64,000 nucleotides of DNA from Halomicrobium zhouii (GTDB lineage Archaea > Halobacteriota > Halobacteria > Halobacteriales > Haloarculaceae), in contig NZ_FOZK01000003.1 in assembly GCF_900114435.1 (NCBI RefSeq), forward strand, positions 124,001 through 188,000, written 5' to 3'. Below the pieces are notes generated by a model that worked only from the letters and a program-made list of their open reading frames with translations, was not told the DNA's origin and ran no database searches. Below are positions 55,468 to 64,000 of this stretch, in pieces. Both the position numbers and the translations under genes were made by a program. The number at the start of each line of letters is the position of its first letter. Position 1 is the stretch's first letter.

Positions 55468-56673
55468 TCAGAAGTACTCCGAGAGTTCGACGGGCCGTTG
55501 CGGGAAGGCCCGGTCGAGTGTGCCCTCGAGGTCGTCGTCGTGAATTACCAGATCACCGGCCCGCCGTGCGCGCTCGACAGTTCCGTAGCCGACGACTAAC
55601 TGGGAGAGGGTGCCGACGGACACCGACACGTCCACCGATTCGTACCCGTCTTCGGACCGCTCGCAAGACGCCTCGCCGTCCTCGATGGCGACGTGGAAGG
55701 TGGCGTCGTTCCAGTCGACCAGCCCGTCTTCGACGTCGAGGACGAACTCGGTGGCGACGTCGTCGGGATACGGGATGGCTTCGAGCGCAGTCGGCACGTC
55801 GGCGGCGCGGACCATCGCCCCGTGGTCCAGTTCGCAGGTGACGGCCTCTGGCGCGGCGACCCGGTCCAGTAGCTCGCCGGGCGCGTGGCTGGGGTCGCCG
55901 GGCAGTTCGACGGTCTCGACCTGCGAATCGTGCGTGAAGAGGAGCCAGCAGACGTGGCGGAACGCCCGGTCGTCGACCGCGGCGACGTCGTGAACGGTGA
56001 GCGTCCGGTCGTCTTCGCCACCAGCGACGGTGTACACGACGTAACTCTCGACGGTACCGTCGCGTTCCCACGCGTAGACGTGGCGTCTGGCCCCGGACTG
56101 TTCGAACACGCGGTGGCGCCACCAGTGCTCGGTCCGGCGGAGCGTCAACGACGTCTCCTCGCCGTCGGCCTGGTTCACCCGACGGAGGCGTTCCCAGTCG
56201 TCCGGGGACGGGCGGAAGAACCGCCCCGCCTCGTTCGCGGCGATCGGTTCCAGGGCGGCAGGGGGAAACCGGTACGTCGCGTGTTTGCCGGCACTGGCCC
56301 AGCCAGTACTGGCGTAGAAGTCGTGGTCGAACGGCCACAGGACGACGAGCGGGATATCCCGGTCGGCGAACTCGCGGAGGGACTGCCGAAGCAACGTCGC
56401 CGCCCGTCCGTCCCGTCTGTACTCGGGCGGCGTCGCGACAGCCCTGAGTCCGCCGAGCGATAGCCACTCGCCTCGGCACCGCGCCTCGAACTCGAGCAGC
56501 CGACAGATGGCGGTCAGTTCGTCGTCTTCGAACAGCGCCCGGGGCTCACCGAACTGCTTGGACGGGTCTGTTACCCGGTCGGTCTCCTCGGGCTGGTCCT
56601 CGGGGGAGAACGCGTAGTGTGCGACGTTTTCGAACGCCTGGAGACGGGATTCCGGGACGGGACGGTACTCCAT
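55468..56673 (-). CDS. Eis-like GNAT N-acetyltransferase
   Basis: The 401-residue protein has an N-terminal GNAT domain (LGGLRAVATPPEYRRDGRAATLLRQSL is the acetyl-CoA loop, then a second GNAT-like part), and a C-terminal SCP2-like domain (about 300-400), the layout of Eis-type acetyltransferases. The C-terminal carboxylate EYF matches the family's use of the chain terminus in catalysis. Substrates (amines, aminoglycoside-like compounds or lysines) are unknown. Confidence 0.85.
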   Translation of the reverse strand: MEYRPVPESRLQAFENVAHYAFSPEDQPEETDRVTDPSKQFGEPRALFEDDELTAICRLLEFEARCRGEWLSLGGLRAVATPPEYRRDGRAATLLRQSLREFADRDIPLVVLWPFDHDFYASTGWASAGKHATYRFPPAALEPIAANEAGRFFRPSPDDWERLRRVNQADGEETSLTLRRTEHWWRHRVFEQSGARRHVYAWERDGTVESYVVYTVAGGEDDRTLTVHDVAAVDDRAFRHVCWLLFTHDSQVETVELPGDPSHAPGELLDRVAAPEAVTCELDHGAMVRAADVPTALEAIPYPDDVATEFVLDVEDGLVDWNDATFHVAIEDGEASCERSEDGYESVDVSVSVGTLSQLVVGYGTVERARRAGDLVIHDDDLEGTLDRAFPQRPVELSEYF

Positions 56674-56724
56674 ACCACGTGTGGGGAGAGCGCGATCAAA
56701 AAGCTTCTCGCTCGTCGACGGCGC

Positions 56725-57342
56725 TCAGAAGACAGATAGCACGACGAGCGCGGCGAGGGCGAAACTCGGGAGCGCCACCAGGGCGTAGGCTCCCTTGCTC
56801 CAGTCCAGCACCGTCTTGCCGTCGAGCGGGCCGAACGGGATCATGTTGAACCCCGCCAGGAGGAAGTTGATCAACAGTCCGAACCAGGCGATCTCGGTGA
56901 GTATCCCCGGCGGCGCGACGAGCCACGCGCCGACGAACACGGCGCCGAAGCCGAGGTTCGTCACCGGGCCGGCGACGGCGATGAGGCCGTGTTCTCTGGG
57001 CGTAATCTGCCCACGGTGGTGGACCGCGCCGGGCGCGGCGAAGAGAAAGCCCATGAACGCGCCGACGACGGCGACGAACAGCATGCTGTAATCGGCCCGG
57101 AACTCGGCGACCTGGCCGAACTGGACGGCGACGACCTTGTGGGCGAGTTCGTGGAAGAGGAAGCCGACGCCGACGGTGACCATCGAGACGGCGAACGTCG
57201 AGCCGAGTTCCCCGGCGACGCTGGCCACGTTGCCCCGGAGCGCGCTCTGGATCCCGGCCCGTTCGAGTAACACGGTGAAGGCGACGCCGAGCGTGACCCA
57301 CGCGATCCCGAGATCCCGGAGTTCGCGCGCGCTGAAGTTCAT
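56725..57342 (-). CDS. M50 (site-2-type) membrane metalloprotease
   Basis: This is a 205-residue protein with about five membrane helices. Zinc motif GFLFHELAHKVVAV (HExxH, about residue 63) and the second motif NMIPFGPLDGKTVLDW (about 165-180) mark an S2P-like intramembrane protease. I chose the ATG at 57342, which overlaps the TraB-family stop, so both are one operon. A longer reading to 57804 lies inside the TraB gene. Substrates are unknown; S2P enzymes release membrane-tethered regulators. Confidence 0.88.
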   Translation of the reverse strand: MNFSARELRDLGIAWVTLGVAFTVLLERAGIQSALRGNVASVAGELGSTFAVSMVTVGVGFLFHELAHKVVAVQFGQVAEFRADYSMLFVAVVGAFMGFLFAAPGAVHHRGQITPREHGLIAVAGPVTNLGFGAVFVGAWLVAPPGILTEIAWFGLLINFLLAGFNMIPFGPLDGKTVLDWSKGAYALVALPSFALAALVVLSVF

Positions 57343-58886
57343 CCACTCACCGCGGACCAGATGACGTCGGCGCCGGTCCGGGCGCCCTCGACGAGCAGTC
57401 CGCCCATCGCCTCGACGCCCCCGATGGGCGCCGACAGCCACGGGAGGATGGCCGGGAAGACGATCAGACTCGCGATCATGCTCCCGACGTTCGTCAGCGC
57501 GACGACCATGATGAGCCGAAAGAGAGGCACCTCGCGCATCTGGGCGACCAGTTCCAGGATGGGCAACTCCTGGTCGTCGAGAATCTCGTTGAGCGTCGCG
57601 ATGTCGGCGACGCTGACGTCCTGGTACCTGAGTTCGACGTAGCCGGCGAACCAGCCAGGTGCCAGTAGTGGATTGACGCTCGTCATCCAGGCGATGCCGC
57701 CGCCGACGGCGGCGCTCGTCCAGCGGGCGCCCGCGACGAGCGCCAGCCCGCCCGCGCACACGGCGTTCACCACGAACCACGCGGCGAACAATTCGAGCAG
57801 CCACTGCTGGCTCGCGCCGCCGAGCGCGAGCAGGACGAAGAAGGCCAGGAACGCGAGCGTGATGGCGTAGCCGACGACCTTGTAGATCGAGAATCGACCG
57901 CTCTCCTCCTGTCCGACGAGCGAGTCCATCGGCGGCAGCGAGGCCGGGTCGGCGAGGTATCGTTCGATGCCCTCCTGGTGGCCCGCGCCGACGACGGCGA
58001 CGACGTCGTAGCCCGCTTCACGAAGCGCGACGAGTCGGTGAGCGATGTAGGCGTCGCGCTCGTCGATGAGCGCCTCGGCGCCGCCCGGCGAGAACCGGCG
58101 GAACTCCTCCATCATCGCGGTGACGACGTCGCCGTCGGTCAGGTCCGACATGTCGAACTCCTCCAGATCCTCGTCGCCGCCCAGCGACGTCAGCAGGACG
58201 GCGATGGGGATCCCCACGACCAGGCCGATCCCGAGCGCGACGATCAGGAAGTCCGCGGCGGCGATCGCGAACCCCCCCAGTAAGGGGATCGCCGGAAGCG
58301 TTCCACCCGCCCACGCGCCGGCGGGGAGGAGAACGGGACCGACGATGGATTCGGCGGCGACACCGACCACCAGCCCGATCGCCATCCCGAGCCCGGACCC
58401 GACGACTCGCGGGTCGTCGAATTCGGCGAGTAGACTCCCCACGAGGACGAGTTTCTCCTTGAGCGTCAGTCGTGCCCAGAACCGTTGCACGGTGGTCTGG
58501 ATCTCCCTGTCGACGAGGGCGACGCCGAGGCCGAGTCGTTCGGCGGTCTCGACGCCGGCAAGCATGTCCGCCCCGGGGGAGATGTCGAAGCGGTCGCCGA
58601 GTCGCGTCTGGACGTACGAGAGCATCCAGTAGGCGAGAAACTGGAAGACGGTGTTTCCCCGCAGCATGTCGCTGGCGTCCAGGTCCTCCGGCGCCTCGCC
58701 TTTCATCTGCTTGTACCGACCCTCGTCGAGTTCGACGGCGACGACGTCGGGCCGGCGGGATTCGATCGTCTCTTCGACTTCGTCGACGCTGTCCTGGGAG
58801 ACGTGGGCCGTGCCCACGACCGTGACGCTACCCTCTTCCCCACCCTGGGGCGGCAGGTCCCGGCCGGACTCGGCGGGTTCGGTCAT
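57339..58886 (-). CDS. TraB/GumN-family membrane protein
   Basis: The 515-residue protein has an N-terminal TraB domain (SVTVVGTAHVSQDSVDEVEETI, DVVAVELDEGRY, later VVAVVGAGHQEGIERYL) with the two GxxH-type motifs that mark the family. A long membrane part follows (from about residue 180, interrupted by the domain, then about seven helices from 340). TraB was named for pheromone shutdown; relatives may be metalloproteases. It overlaps the M50 protease gene by four bases, suggesting a joint role in membrane proteolysis. I chose the ATG at 58886; a GTG codon precedes it. Confidence 0.86.
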   Translation of the reverse strand: MTEPAESGRDLPPQGGEEGSVTVVGTAHVSQDSVDEVEETIESRRPDVVAVELDEGRYKQMKGEAPEDLDASDMLRGNTVFQFLAYWMLSYVQTRLGDRFDISPGADMLAGVETAERLGLGVALVDREIQTTVQRFWARLTLKEKLVLVGSLLAEFDDPRVVGSGLGMAIGLVVGVAAESIVGPVLLPAGAWAGGTLPAIPLLGGFAIAAADFLIVALGIGLVVGIPIAVLLTSLGGDEDLEEFDMSDLTDGDVVTAMMEEFRRFSPGGAEALIDERDAYIAHRLVALREAGYDVVAVVGAGHQEGIERYLADPASLPPMDSLVGQEESGRFSIYKVVGYAITLAFLAFFVLLALGGASQQWLLELFAAWFVVNAVCAGGLALVAGARWTSAAVGGGIAWMTSVNPLLAPGWFAGYVELRYQDVSVADIATLNEILDDQELPILELVAQMREVPLFRLIMVVALTNVGSMIASLIVFPAILPWLSAPIGGVEAMGGLLVEGARTGADVIWSAVSG

Positions 58887-59045
58887 CACCCTCGCTACTC
58901 ATTCACCCCTGTTATCGTTGTCGGGACGGGGAGCGCCGGGACGACGAGGGGGCGGTGTGCGTGCTCGCGGACTGTATGTCAGTAATAACAATCCGAAAAC
59001 ACGTATTTCACCGGCCGGAGCGAACGCGTTCGGTGCCACACTGGA

Positions 59046-59089
59046 CGATAACGTTGGGGTTATCTGGTTTCTATCGTCTCAGATAACGT
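59046..59089. promoter_or_regulatory. Inverted and direct repeats upstream of the PadR gene
   Basis: GTTATCTG (59059-59066) and CAGATAAC (59080-59087) form an 8-bp inverted repeat 13 bases apart. GATAACGT also occurs twice directly (59046-59053, 59082-59089). GATATATACGG at about 59089-59099 is the likely TATA box for a leaderless start at 59125. PadR proteins often repress themselves, so this is a plausible operator. Confidence 0.55.
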
Positions 59090-59124
59090 GATATATACGG
59101 AGATCTTATACCTAGCTGGTTACC

Positions 59125-59400
59125 ATGTACGATCTAACTGGATTCCAGCGTGATCTGTTGTACGTCATCGCGGGCCTCGAAGAACCCCACGGACTCGCTA
59201 TCAAGGAAGAACTCGAAGACTACTACGAGAGCGAGGTCAATCACGGTCGTCTCTACCCCAACCTGGACACACTCGTCGAGAAGGGGATGGTCGAGAAGGG
59301 CCAGCGCGATCGCCGGACGAACTTCTACACGCTCACCAGCCGTGGTCGGCGTGAGCTGTCGGCACGACAGGACTGGGAAGCCCAGTACGTCACCGCCTGA
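59125..59400 (+). CDS. PadR-family transcriptional regulator
   Basis: The 91-residue protein consists of one PadR winged helix: LTGFQRDLLYVIAGLEEPHGLAIKEELEDYYESEVNHGRLYPNLDTLVEKGMVEKGQRDRRTNFYTLTSRGRREL (residues about 4-78). It lacks the C-terminal dimerisation domain of longer PadR proteins. An AT-rich region with repeats precedes it. Its ligand and targets are unknown; short PadR proteins of this form are frequent in haloarchaea. Confidence 0.92.
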   Translation: MYDLTGFQRDLLYVIAGLEEPHGLAIKEELEDYYESEVNHGRLYPNLDTLVEKGMVEKGQRDRRTNFYTLTSRGRRELSARQDWEAQYVTA

Positions 59401-59488
59401 TCGCTGTTTCGCCCGGCGCCGGCAGGCGATTCTGTCTTCCTCTTTCGCGGTCGATACACTCTTTCGTTCCCGTCGGAAACTCGTGGCC

Positions 59489-59932
59489 ATGCCCGACCTG
59501 ATGGACACGTACATCGAGAACCGCTGGCTGGTCCAGCCGAACCACGCGAACAACCTCCAGACGACTCACGGTGGCAACGTCCTCAAGTGGATGGACGAAC
59601 TCGGTGCGCTCTCGGCGATGCGTTTCTCCGGCGAGAACTGCGTCACCGCCCGGATGGACCAGGTGAACTTCAAGCGGCCGATCCCGGTCGGTGACGTGGC
59701 ACTGATCCGGGCGTACGTCTTCGAGGCCGGGCGGACGAGTGTCCAGGTTCGCCTGGAGGCGTTTCGAGAGGATCCGCGAACGGGCGACCGCGTCCCGACG
59801 ACCGAATCCTACTCCGTCTACGTCGCCGTCGACGACGACGGCGAACCGACGTCCGTCCCCGAGTTGACCGTCGACTCCGAGCGGGGTTGCGAACTCCACG
59901 AGCAGGCGGTCGCCGAGAACGCCGAGCGCTGA
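59489..59932 (+). CDS. Acyl-CoA thioesterase (hotdog fold)
   Basis: This is a 147-residue protein of the YciA/BFIT type. It shows the helix start VQPNHANNLQTTHGGNVLKWMDELGALSAMRFSGENCVTARMDQVNFKRPIPVGDVALIRAYV, i.e. a hotdog domain with the conserved Asn, His and Asp/Glu near the substrate. It should cleave acyl-CoA thioesters; chain length is unknown. I chose the ATG at 59489; an in-frame ATG four codons later is also possible. Confidence 0.88.
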   Translation: MPDLMDTYIENRWLVQPNHANNLQTTHGGNVLKWMDELGALSAMRFSGENCVTARMDQVNFKRPIPVGDVALIRAYVFEAGRTSVQVRLEAFREDPRTGDRVPTTESYSVYVAVDDDGEPTSVPELTVDSERGCELHEQAVAENAER

Positions 59933-60013
59933 GTAGTCACTGCCGACCCGATTCGTCGTTCTCGAACCGTGCTAACGGGTACCCTTTTCCCGACACCGAC
60001 CATCTCTCCGGAC

Positions 60014-60472
60014 ATGACTCTCGACGTTGACGCGCCGGAGCCCCCAGCGCTCGACCCCGCCCAGGACGCGGCGGACTACGACGACGCCGACCCTGGCGGG
60101 AGCGAGTACCGACGCGAGGAACTCGAATCGTTTCTCGAAGACGGCGCGTGGGAACAGGCGTTCGAGAAGTGGGCCGACGACACGGACCTGTCGGAGACGG
60201 CGTTCGACGTCGTGGTCGACCTGGAACTGATCGGCGAGTTCGACTTCTTCTGGGACGCCTTCGCCACCCGCGTCGGCTATCACGCCCCCGGCCTCCCGGA
60301 GAACTGGCGCGAGCGAGAGATCCACCCGGACCTCGACTCCTGGGACACGGTTTCGGGCATCAACGCCGCCATGGCGGAACTCGGCGGCGTCGTGAGCGAG
60401 GTGCTCGAAGAGGAGTACGTCGACTGGGAGAGCGAGTACGACGGTCCCGACGACCTCCCGCAGTTCGAGTGA
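60014..60472 (+). CDS. Hypothetical acidic protein
   Basis: This is a 152-residue, very acidic protein, with Asp/Glu-rich N-terminal 40 residues and a helical middle (AWEQAFEKWADDTDLSETAFDVVVDLELIGEFDFFWDAF). No family comes to mind. ACCCTTTTCCC at about 59980-59990 is a good box before the leaderless ATG at 60014. It is probably a cytoplasmic, haloarchaea-specific protein. An alternative start at 59969 is less likely. Confidence 0.7.
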   Translation: MTLDVDAPEPPALDPAQDAADYDDADPGGSEYRREELESFLEDGAWEQAFEKWADDTDLSETAFDVVVDLELIGEFDFFWDAFATRVGYHAPGLPENWREREIHPDLDSWDTVSGINAAMAELGGVVSEVLEEEYVDWESEYDGPDDLPQFE

Positions 60473-60523
60473 GCAGACTCCGGACCGGCACGCTGATTAG
60501 CCCCTGGAAAGATCCGTGTAGGT

Positions 60524-60703
60524 ATGAACGAAGTGGTCCCACCGACCGAGCGGACCTGCGAACGATGCGGGCGACGGGACGTCTGGGACGAGGACGTCTC
60601 CACCTGGCGTATCGATTCCGAGGACGGCGAGAAGCTCATCGGTGACCCGTACTGTCTCCACGAGTGGGACATCAACGGGAACTACAACCCGCTCGCCGAG
60701 TGA
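60524..60703 (+). CDS. HEWD family small zinc-binding protein
   Basis: This is a 59-residue protein, NEVVPPTERTCERCGRRDVW, then a conserved C-terminal CLHEWDINGNYNPLAE whose HEWD motif names this haloarchaeal family. CERCGR and the later YCLHEW could hold a zinc ion (Cys2-Cys-His). Function is unknown. It is too short for many gene callers. It lies between two small genes and has only a weak promoter. Confidence 0.85.
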   Translation: MNEVVPPTERTCERCGRRDVWDEDVSTWRIDSEDGEKLIGDPYCLHEWDINGNYNPLAE

Positions 60704-60799
60704 CTCCATCGCGGCACTCTCGAGACGATCGTCGCTGAAACTGCGGTACTATCTGGATTACCTCGACCTCTTTTCTGCGGGGCCATCTATACTCCGCCT

Positions 60800-61108
60800 A
60801 TGCCGACAGCCCTGGTCGCGGTTCCGCTCTCGGAGAGCGAACCGCTCGCACGAGCGCTCGTCGAGAAGCGTCTGGCCGCGAGCGTCAACAGCGTCAACTG
60901 CACGTCGACGTACCGCTGGGACGGTGCGGTACAGTTCGCAGACGAGGCGATACTCGTGGTCAAGACGACTGCCGACCGCTACGACGACGTCGTCGAACTG
61001 GTGGAACGGCGCCACCCCTACGAGGTGGTCCCGATCGAACGGTTCGACGAATCGGACGCCACTCCCGACTTCGTCGAGTGGCGTCGAGAGAGCGTCGCCG
61101 AGAAGTAG
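60800..61108 (+). CDS. cutA: CutA divalent-cation tolerance protein
   Basis: The 102-residue trimeric ferredoxin-like protein has AVPLSESEPLARALVEKRLAASVNSV, then TSTYRWDGAVQFADEAILVVKTT and HPYEVVPI, all typical. CutA binds Cu2+ and other ions and is linked to cation tolerance, but its exact role is unclear. The Leu-Ala-Ala-Ser motif is present, whereas the usual Cys sits at NC rather than at its more common place. It is a single gene. Confidence 0.92.
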   Translation: MPTALVAVPLSESEPLARALVEKRLAASVNSVNCTSTYRWDGAVQFADEAILVVKTTADRYDDVVELVERRHPYEVVPIERFDESDATPDFVEWRRESVAEK

Positions 61109-61158
61109 TTAGCGGCGTCGGCCGGTGGCGAGGGTAGCCACCGCCTCGTGTAACAGAA

Positions 61159-64000
61159 CTAGTCCCTGGGGACGGCGACCAGCGATCCGGTCGTGTTGCC
61201 GTCCGTGCCGCTCTCGGTCGTCTCGTCACCGGTCGTGTCGGTGGTCGAATCGCCGTCGGAGCCGTCCGTCTCGTTCCCGGCCGTCACGTTCTCCGAGCCG
61301 TCGGACTCGTTGCCCTGCTCGTTGGGGTTGAACAGTTCTGACCGTTCCATGTCGACAGTCGACACCGAGTCGTCCTTCCCGATGACCTGGCCCTCGGTGA
61401 CGTCGGTCGTTCCGCTCCAGGAGTAGACGGTTCCGTTGTCGGCCTGCGTCGCCGTCTGGAACTGGTAGCTGGAGTTCGCCCGGACGCTCACGTTGGTGTG
61501 TCCCTCGTCGGGACCCCACTCGTCGTAGCCGGTCGTGGAGTAGGGAACGGTCATCGTGAATTCGCCGTTCTCGTCGGTCTCGGCGACCTGGTGGTAGGTG
61601 AACGTCTCGTCGGACCCGGGCATCTGCATCTCGACCTGTCCGCGGACGGTCGTGTCCGCGGGGCCGGTCCCCTCGATGGTCGCGCCGGGGACGCGCTCGA
61701 AGACCTTCGTCCAGCGCGGCTCGGTCGGCTGGAGGAAGTCAGCAGCGCCCTGGCTGAGGCAGGCGTACGAGCCGTCTCCCTGGGGAAGTGCCACGTCGCT
61801 ATTGCAGTCCGCCCGGTTCTGGACCTCTGTCACGGCGCCCTGGTTGCCGAACAGTGCCAGTGCGGTCGACAGCAACCCGCGGTTGTAGTTGTTGCTCGTG
61901 GTCGCGGACCGTTCGCTGGCACCGACGAGGCGGTAGTGTTCCATCGCTTCGACCCGCTGGCTCGGCTTGCCGCCGATGCCACCGATCTGGGCCGTGCTGT
62001 CGTTCGCGACGTAGGCCCGCGCGTCTGCCATCGAATCGAACTGGCGGATGGTGGACGAGTTCGGTTCCTGCGGCGGAACGGCGTTGACGGTCGCGCCGTT
62101 CTGTACCTGTGTGGGACTCCAGTCGATGACGTACGGTTCGGGCTCCACGGCGCTCCCGTGGTGCTGGTAGAGCCGAACGGCCGTCGTGTTGTAGAACTCC
62201 TGAGACTGCAGGCGGAAGTACGCGCCGTTCTGGAGGTTGTAGTAGATCCGTTGCGTGTAATCGCTCAGGGTGACGTCGCCCTCGTCGTAGAACTGTGTGG
62301 GTGCGAAGAACTTCCCGCGGTAGTTGGAGTACGTGTCGACCATCTTGTAGTCGATAACGACGTAGCGGGTCTTCGCGTCGTCCTCGTCCATCTCGTCGAG
62401 AACGTCGTTGGCCTGCGTCTCGTTCGGCGCGACCAGGAAGTTAGCCGCGGTGGTCGCTCCCTGCTGGAACGGGTTGGCGTTCGGAATCCGCTCACCGATG
62501 GTCGTGATCCAGTGCCCGTAGTCCCACCAGGAGAGGACGCCGTACTCGCCCCGCGCGTAATCGTAGTCGTCCGTTTTCGAGTAGGTGCCGTAGTAGTCCA
62601 GATTACTGTCGCTCCCGTTGAATGCGCCCTCCTCGGGCGTGTTCTCTTCCATCCAGCCGAGACCTTCACTCCACGCCCGGATGTCGCCGTCGGGGTGGTT
62701 GAAACCCTGGTCGGGCGACCCTGCGGCGACCGCCGTCGGCGCGATGGGGACGAGGATAACGAGGAGAATGGCGACGATAGTCAGGGCCTGGTACGCCTCG
62801 ATGTTCGTCACGTCGCCGTCCAGTTCGAGGTCGATCCAGCCGACGACGATGCTCACCGCGTACCCCGTCAACACCGCGACCGGGAACACGAGGTAGTACT
62901 GGAAACGGGCCTGGGTGAACGTCGTCGCGGTCATGAGGGCGAGCCAGACGACCACGAGCAATTGTTCGGCCGGAATGTGGTCGTCCCAGACGTGGCGGGC
63001 AAGAACGACGAGACCGCCAAGGAAACCCAGGAACAGGGCGAACCCGTAGGCGTCGAACAGTTGCTGGATACCGTAGCCGAGGCCCTGTCGTTCCCAGTTG
63101 ACCAGTGGCTGCACCTCACCGACGGTGCCACCGGCCTCGCTCGTCGTGAAGCCGAGCCCGAAGATCCGCAGGAGTTGATTGACGAAGTAATCGAAGACGC
63201 CTGGGAGGACGAGCCACGTAAGGAGGACGAGGCCGCCGACGATGCCGCCGACGCTCACCGGGTAGAGCGTCCTGTCGAGGTCGCGGTCTTCCCACTCGCG
63301 AGCCAGCCACGCCATGAATACGCAACCGCCAGCCACGGCGAACGCGAGGAGTGGATGCAGGATCGAGTGATCGGTCGCTGTCAGCGTGGCGGTCTGCGTC
63401 GACGGGAGTATCGTGACGCCCGTGACGGCCAGCATCACCGCACCGGCGAATGCGGTGTGTTCCGGACTCTCGCCGCGGAGCACTTCGAGGCACATCTGGA
63501 CGAGCAGGAAGACGCCCACGATCCCGATGAGGAGGACACCGAAGGGCCAGACCCAGAGGTAGAGCGTGATCGCGAACCCGGCGAGTGCGCTCCAGAGGAG
63601 CGTGGGCCGGAGCGTGTCGAAGTCACGTTCGACGACTTGCTCGTAGATCGGTTTCTCGCGGTGGGCGGCCGTGATGGCGACCATCACAGCCAGGATGCCG
63701 AGCGTCTGGAACAGCGCCTCGGCGACGTGGTGGTCGGCGAATCCGACTCGACTCCGGTTGAAGAAGGAACCGACGGAGAAGGCGAGGACGGTGACGGCGG
63801 TGATGCCACCGAGCCGACCGCCGAGACGCCGACCGATGACGTACGTCGGGATGCCGGCCGCCGCCGCGAAGAACGCCGGGGCGACGAGGACGGTCATGGC
63901 GACCGTCTGGTCGCTCGGAGAACCGAGCCCCACGACGAGTGCGGCGGTGGCGATTATCTGGTCGAACAGCGTCCCGAACTGACCCGACGCGTTGCCGTAC
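61159..64000 (-). CDS. aglB: Archaeal oligosaccharyltransferase AglB (5' end outside the window)
   Basis: AglB transfers lipid-linked glycans to Asn of secreted proteins. The catalytic motif WWDYG lies in GEYGVLSWWDYGHWITTIGERIPN. The reading frame is open to the window edge: codons 63934-63999 read YGNASGQFGTLFDQIIATAA onward, a typical STT3 luminal-loop sequence, so the start lies beyond 64000. About thirteen membrane helices precede a large extracellular domain and a Thr/Ser/Gly/Asp-rich tail with a short hydrophilic end. The C-terminal Ser/Thr tail (from about 61330) is a likely O- or N-glycan region. Confidence 0.95.
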   Translation of the reverse strand, partial: YGNASGQFGTLFDQIIATAALVVGLGSPSDQTVAMTVLVAPAFFAAAAGIPTYVIGRRLGGRLGGITAVTVLAFSVGSFFNRSRVGFADHHVAEALFQTLGILAVMVAITAAHREKPIYEQVVERDFDTLRPTLLWSALAGFAITLYLWVWPFGVLLIGIVGVFLLVQMCLEVLRGESPEHTAFAGAVMLAVTGVTILPSTQTATLTATDHSILHPLLAFAVAGGCVFMAWLAREWEDRDLDRTLYPVSVGGIVGGLVLLTWLVLPGVFDYFVNQLLRIFGLGFTTSEAGGTVGEVQPLVNWERQGLGYGIQQLFDAYGFALFLGFLGGLVVLARHVWDDHIPAEQLLVVVWLALMTATTFTQARFQYYLVFPVAVLTGYAVSIVVGWIDLELDGDVTNIEAYQALTIVAILLVILVPIAPTAVAAGSPDQGFNHPDGDIRAWSEGLGWMEENTPEEGAFNGSDSNLDYYGTYSKTDDYDYARGEYGVLSWWDYGHWITTIGERIPNANPFQQGATTAANFLVAPNETQANDVLDEMDEDDAKTRYVVIDYKMVDTYSNYRGKFFAPTQFYDEGDVTLSDYTQRIYYNLQNGAYFRLQSQEFYNTTAVRLYQHHGSAVEPEPYVIDWSPTQVQNGATVNAVPPQEPNSSTIRQFDSMADARAYVANDSTAQIGGIGGKPSQRVEAMEHYRLVGASERSATTSNNYNRGLLSTALALFGNQGAVTEVQNRADCNSDVALPQGDGSYACLSQGAADFLQPTEPRWTKVFERVPGATIEGTGPADTTVRGQVEMQMPGSDETFTYHQVAETDENGEFTMTVPYSTTGYDEWGPDEGHTNVSVRANSSYQFQTATQADNGTVYSWSGTTDVTEGQVIGKDDSVSTVDMERSELFNPNEQGNESDGSENVTAGNETDGSDGDSTTDTTGDETTESGTDGNTTGSLVAVPRD

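Overview
The window is a stretch of haloarchaeal (class Halobacteria) chromosome. This follows from the high G+C, the strongly acidic proteins, Tat lipoproteins including a blue-copper halocyanin, dodecin, the archaeal oligosaccharyltransferase AglB, a proteasome beta subunit, topoisomerase VI beside DNA gyrase, and small haloarchaea-typical proteins (HEWD, UPF0212/DUF555, MTH865-like). Most starts are leaderless: a TATA-like box lies about 25-30 bases upstream of the start codon. A few genes instead have a strong GGAGG ribosome site. The gene complement is mostly chromosomal housekeeping. I see no transposase, integrase, CRISPR array, restriction system or defence cluster.

Layout. 1-4.1 kb: two small membrane proteins, dodecin, an IscA/ErpA-like Fe-S protein, hisD and a membrane J-domain protein. 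4.2-6.3 kb: an active-looking CPBP (CAAX-type) membrane protease facing a relative that has lost the catalytic residues. 6.4-11.3 kb: a palindrome cluster, a flavoprotein reductase, asd, tyrS, a Trm9-like methyltransferase and tRNA-Gly(TCC) behind a palindromic leader. 11.3-17.6 kb: an HD hydrolase, a gene-free 0.66-kb stretch with structured elements, tatA, tRNA-Arg(CCT) with an array of copies of its own 3' end, a two-domain halocyanin, and three regulator or membrane genes. 17.7-27.4 kb: a PQQ-type sugar dehydrogenase, zinc-ribbon and PfpI proteins, a HAD phosphatase, a K+ channel, and a three-gene ABC transporter whose middle permease carries a PrsW-like protease domain. 27.7-35.9 kb: sucCD, two hypotheticals, a pilus-type ATPase/membrane platform pair and an MBL hydrolase.

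36-44 kb is the DNA-topology locus: top6A-top6B diverge from gyrB-gyrA across a 250-bp control region that holds a Z-DNA-prone tract and a G/C-flanked TATA box. 44-64 kb: tandem paralogous membrane proteins, arginase, a sugar epimerase, a wHTH regulator, type II NADH dehydrogenase, nucleoside salvage (udp, cdd), a phosphohexomutase, psmB, a DUF555 protein, an XRE-CBS regulator, purM, an Eis-like acetyltransferase, M50 and TraB membrane proteins, a PadR regulator, a thioesterase, an HEWD protein, cutA, and aglB running off the end of the window.

The least explained items are: (1) two tRNA loci wrapped in palindromes and partial tRNA copies, with palindromes of the same architecture at two further places and a single similar one at 39621; (2) a permease-PrsW fusion; (3) a duplicated insertion in topoisomerase VI subunit B; (4) the supercoiling-sensitive-looking gyrBA promoter; (5) a structured intergenic element near 12.85-12.93 kb.
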